A DNA stretch of 54,958 nt from positions 1 through 54,958 of the forward strand of contig CAADXZ010000200.1 in the NCBI GenBank assembly GCA_900753135.1. The letters are read 5' to 3'. Below, piece by piece: positions 54,906-54,958 of the stretch. The number at the start of each line of letters is the position of its first letter. Position 1 is the first letter of the stretch. The notes beneath the pieces are model-generated. The model ran no database searches and was not told where the DNA came from. It saw nothing but the letters and a program-made list of their open reading frames with translations. The position numbers and the translations under genes are program-made. Source of the DNA: Clostridia bacterium (lineage in GTDB: Bacteria > Bacillota > Clostridia > TANB77 > UBA1234).

Positions 54906-54958
54906 TTTCTTCATCCTTTCTTTTTGTTTTTTACAATCATTTAAATAAATCTTTGTGT

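Overview
The window is about 55 kb of AT-rich DNA with dense, short-spaced operons, frequent TTG/GTG starts backed by strong AGGAGG ribosome binding sites, and almost all genes on the minus strand. Gene content and order (yqfC-yqfD-ybeY-DUF3048-cdd-era-yqzL-recO; ytfJ-ytfI; rpmF; PdaA- and YtvI-like genes) point to a Gram-positive Clostridia-type bacterium from a spore-forming lineage, probably an uncultured gut Clostridia member. No tRNA, rRNA, CRISPR array, transposase or reverse transcriptase was recognised.

Layout. 1-400: 100-bp tandem repeats with a palindromic core. 399-1901: a large prepilin-like surface protein, paralogous to the one that closes the window (53388-54905). 2158-3943: three unrecognised genes of visibly higher GC. 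4067-5639: DUF512 radical SAM protein and rpmF. 5750-18112: core housekeeping genes (murD, pfkA, class A PBP, dprA, folD, uppP, TPR protein, ppa, two RluA-type synthases, a methyltransferase). 18145-19409: ylbJ broken by two frameshifts. 19485-24834: two putative beta-propeller surface proteins, trmB, a Ser-Gly-Glu repeat protein and the ytfJ/ytfI pair. 24855-26402: an orphan DnaB-like helicase. 26461-31751: uvrC, DUF3137/lemA, YtvI-like permease, CBS protein.

31897-36097 is the most unusual block. One minus-strand operon with a consensus promoter and a strong terminator carries a small membrane ORF, a MazG-like NTP pyrophosphohydrolase, a HhH-GPD-like protein that appears to lack the glycosylase catalytic Asp, a compact radical SAM protein, a 20-residue Lys/His-rich peptide ORF, a radical SAM/SPASM enzyme and an adenylate-kinase relative with an altered NMP-binding motif. 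I do not recognise this combination; it may be a peptide-modification (RiPP-like) or nucleotide-modification system.

36240-38870 is ppdK. 39005-39296 is a small plus-strand transcription unit (structured RNA or 53-codon ORF). 39330-41888 is a third prepilin-like protein, with Cys-rich repeats. 42035-46563 holds an ATP-grasp protein, glyQS, recO, yqzL and era. 46606-52293 holds cdd, a DUF3048 protein, ybeY, an unknown helical protein where phoH is usually found, yqfD, yqfC and a PdaA-like deacetylase. 52477-53263 is an orphan cytosolic GHKL kinase with its own promoter and terminator. A short repeat (about 40-75 bp) recurs at four intergenic sites.
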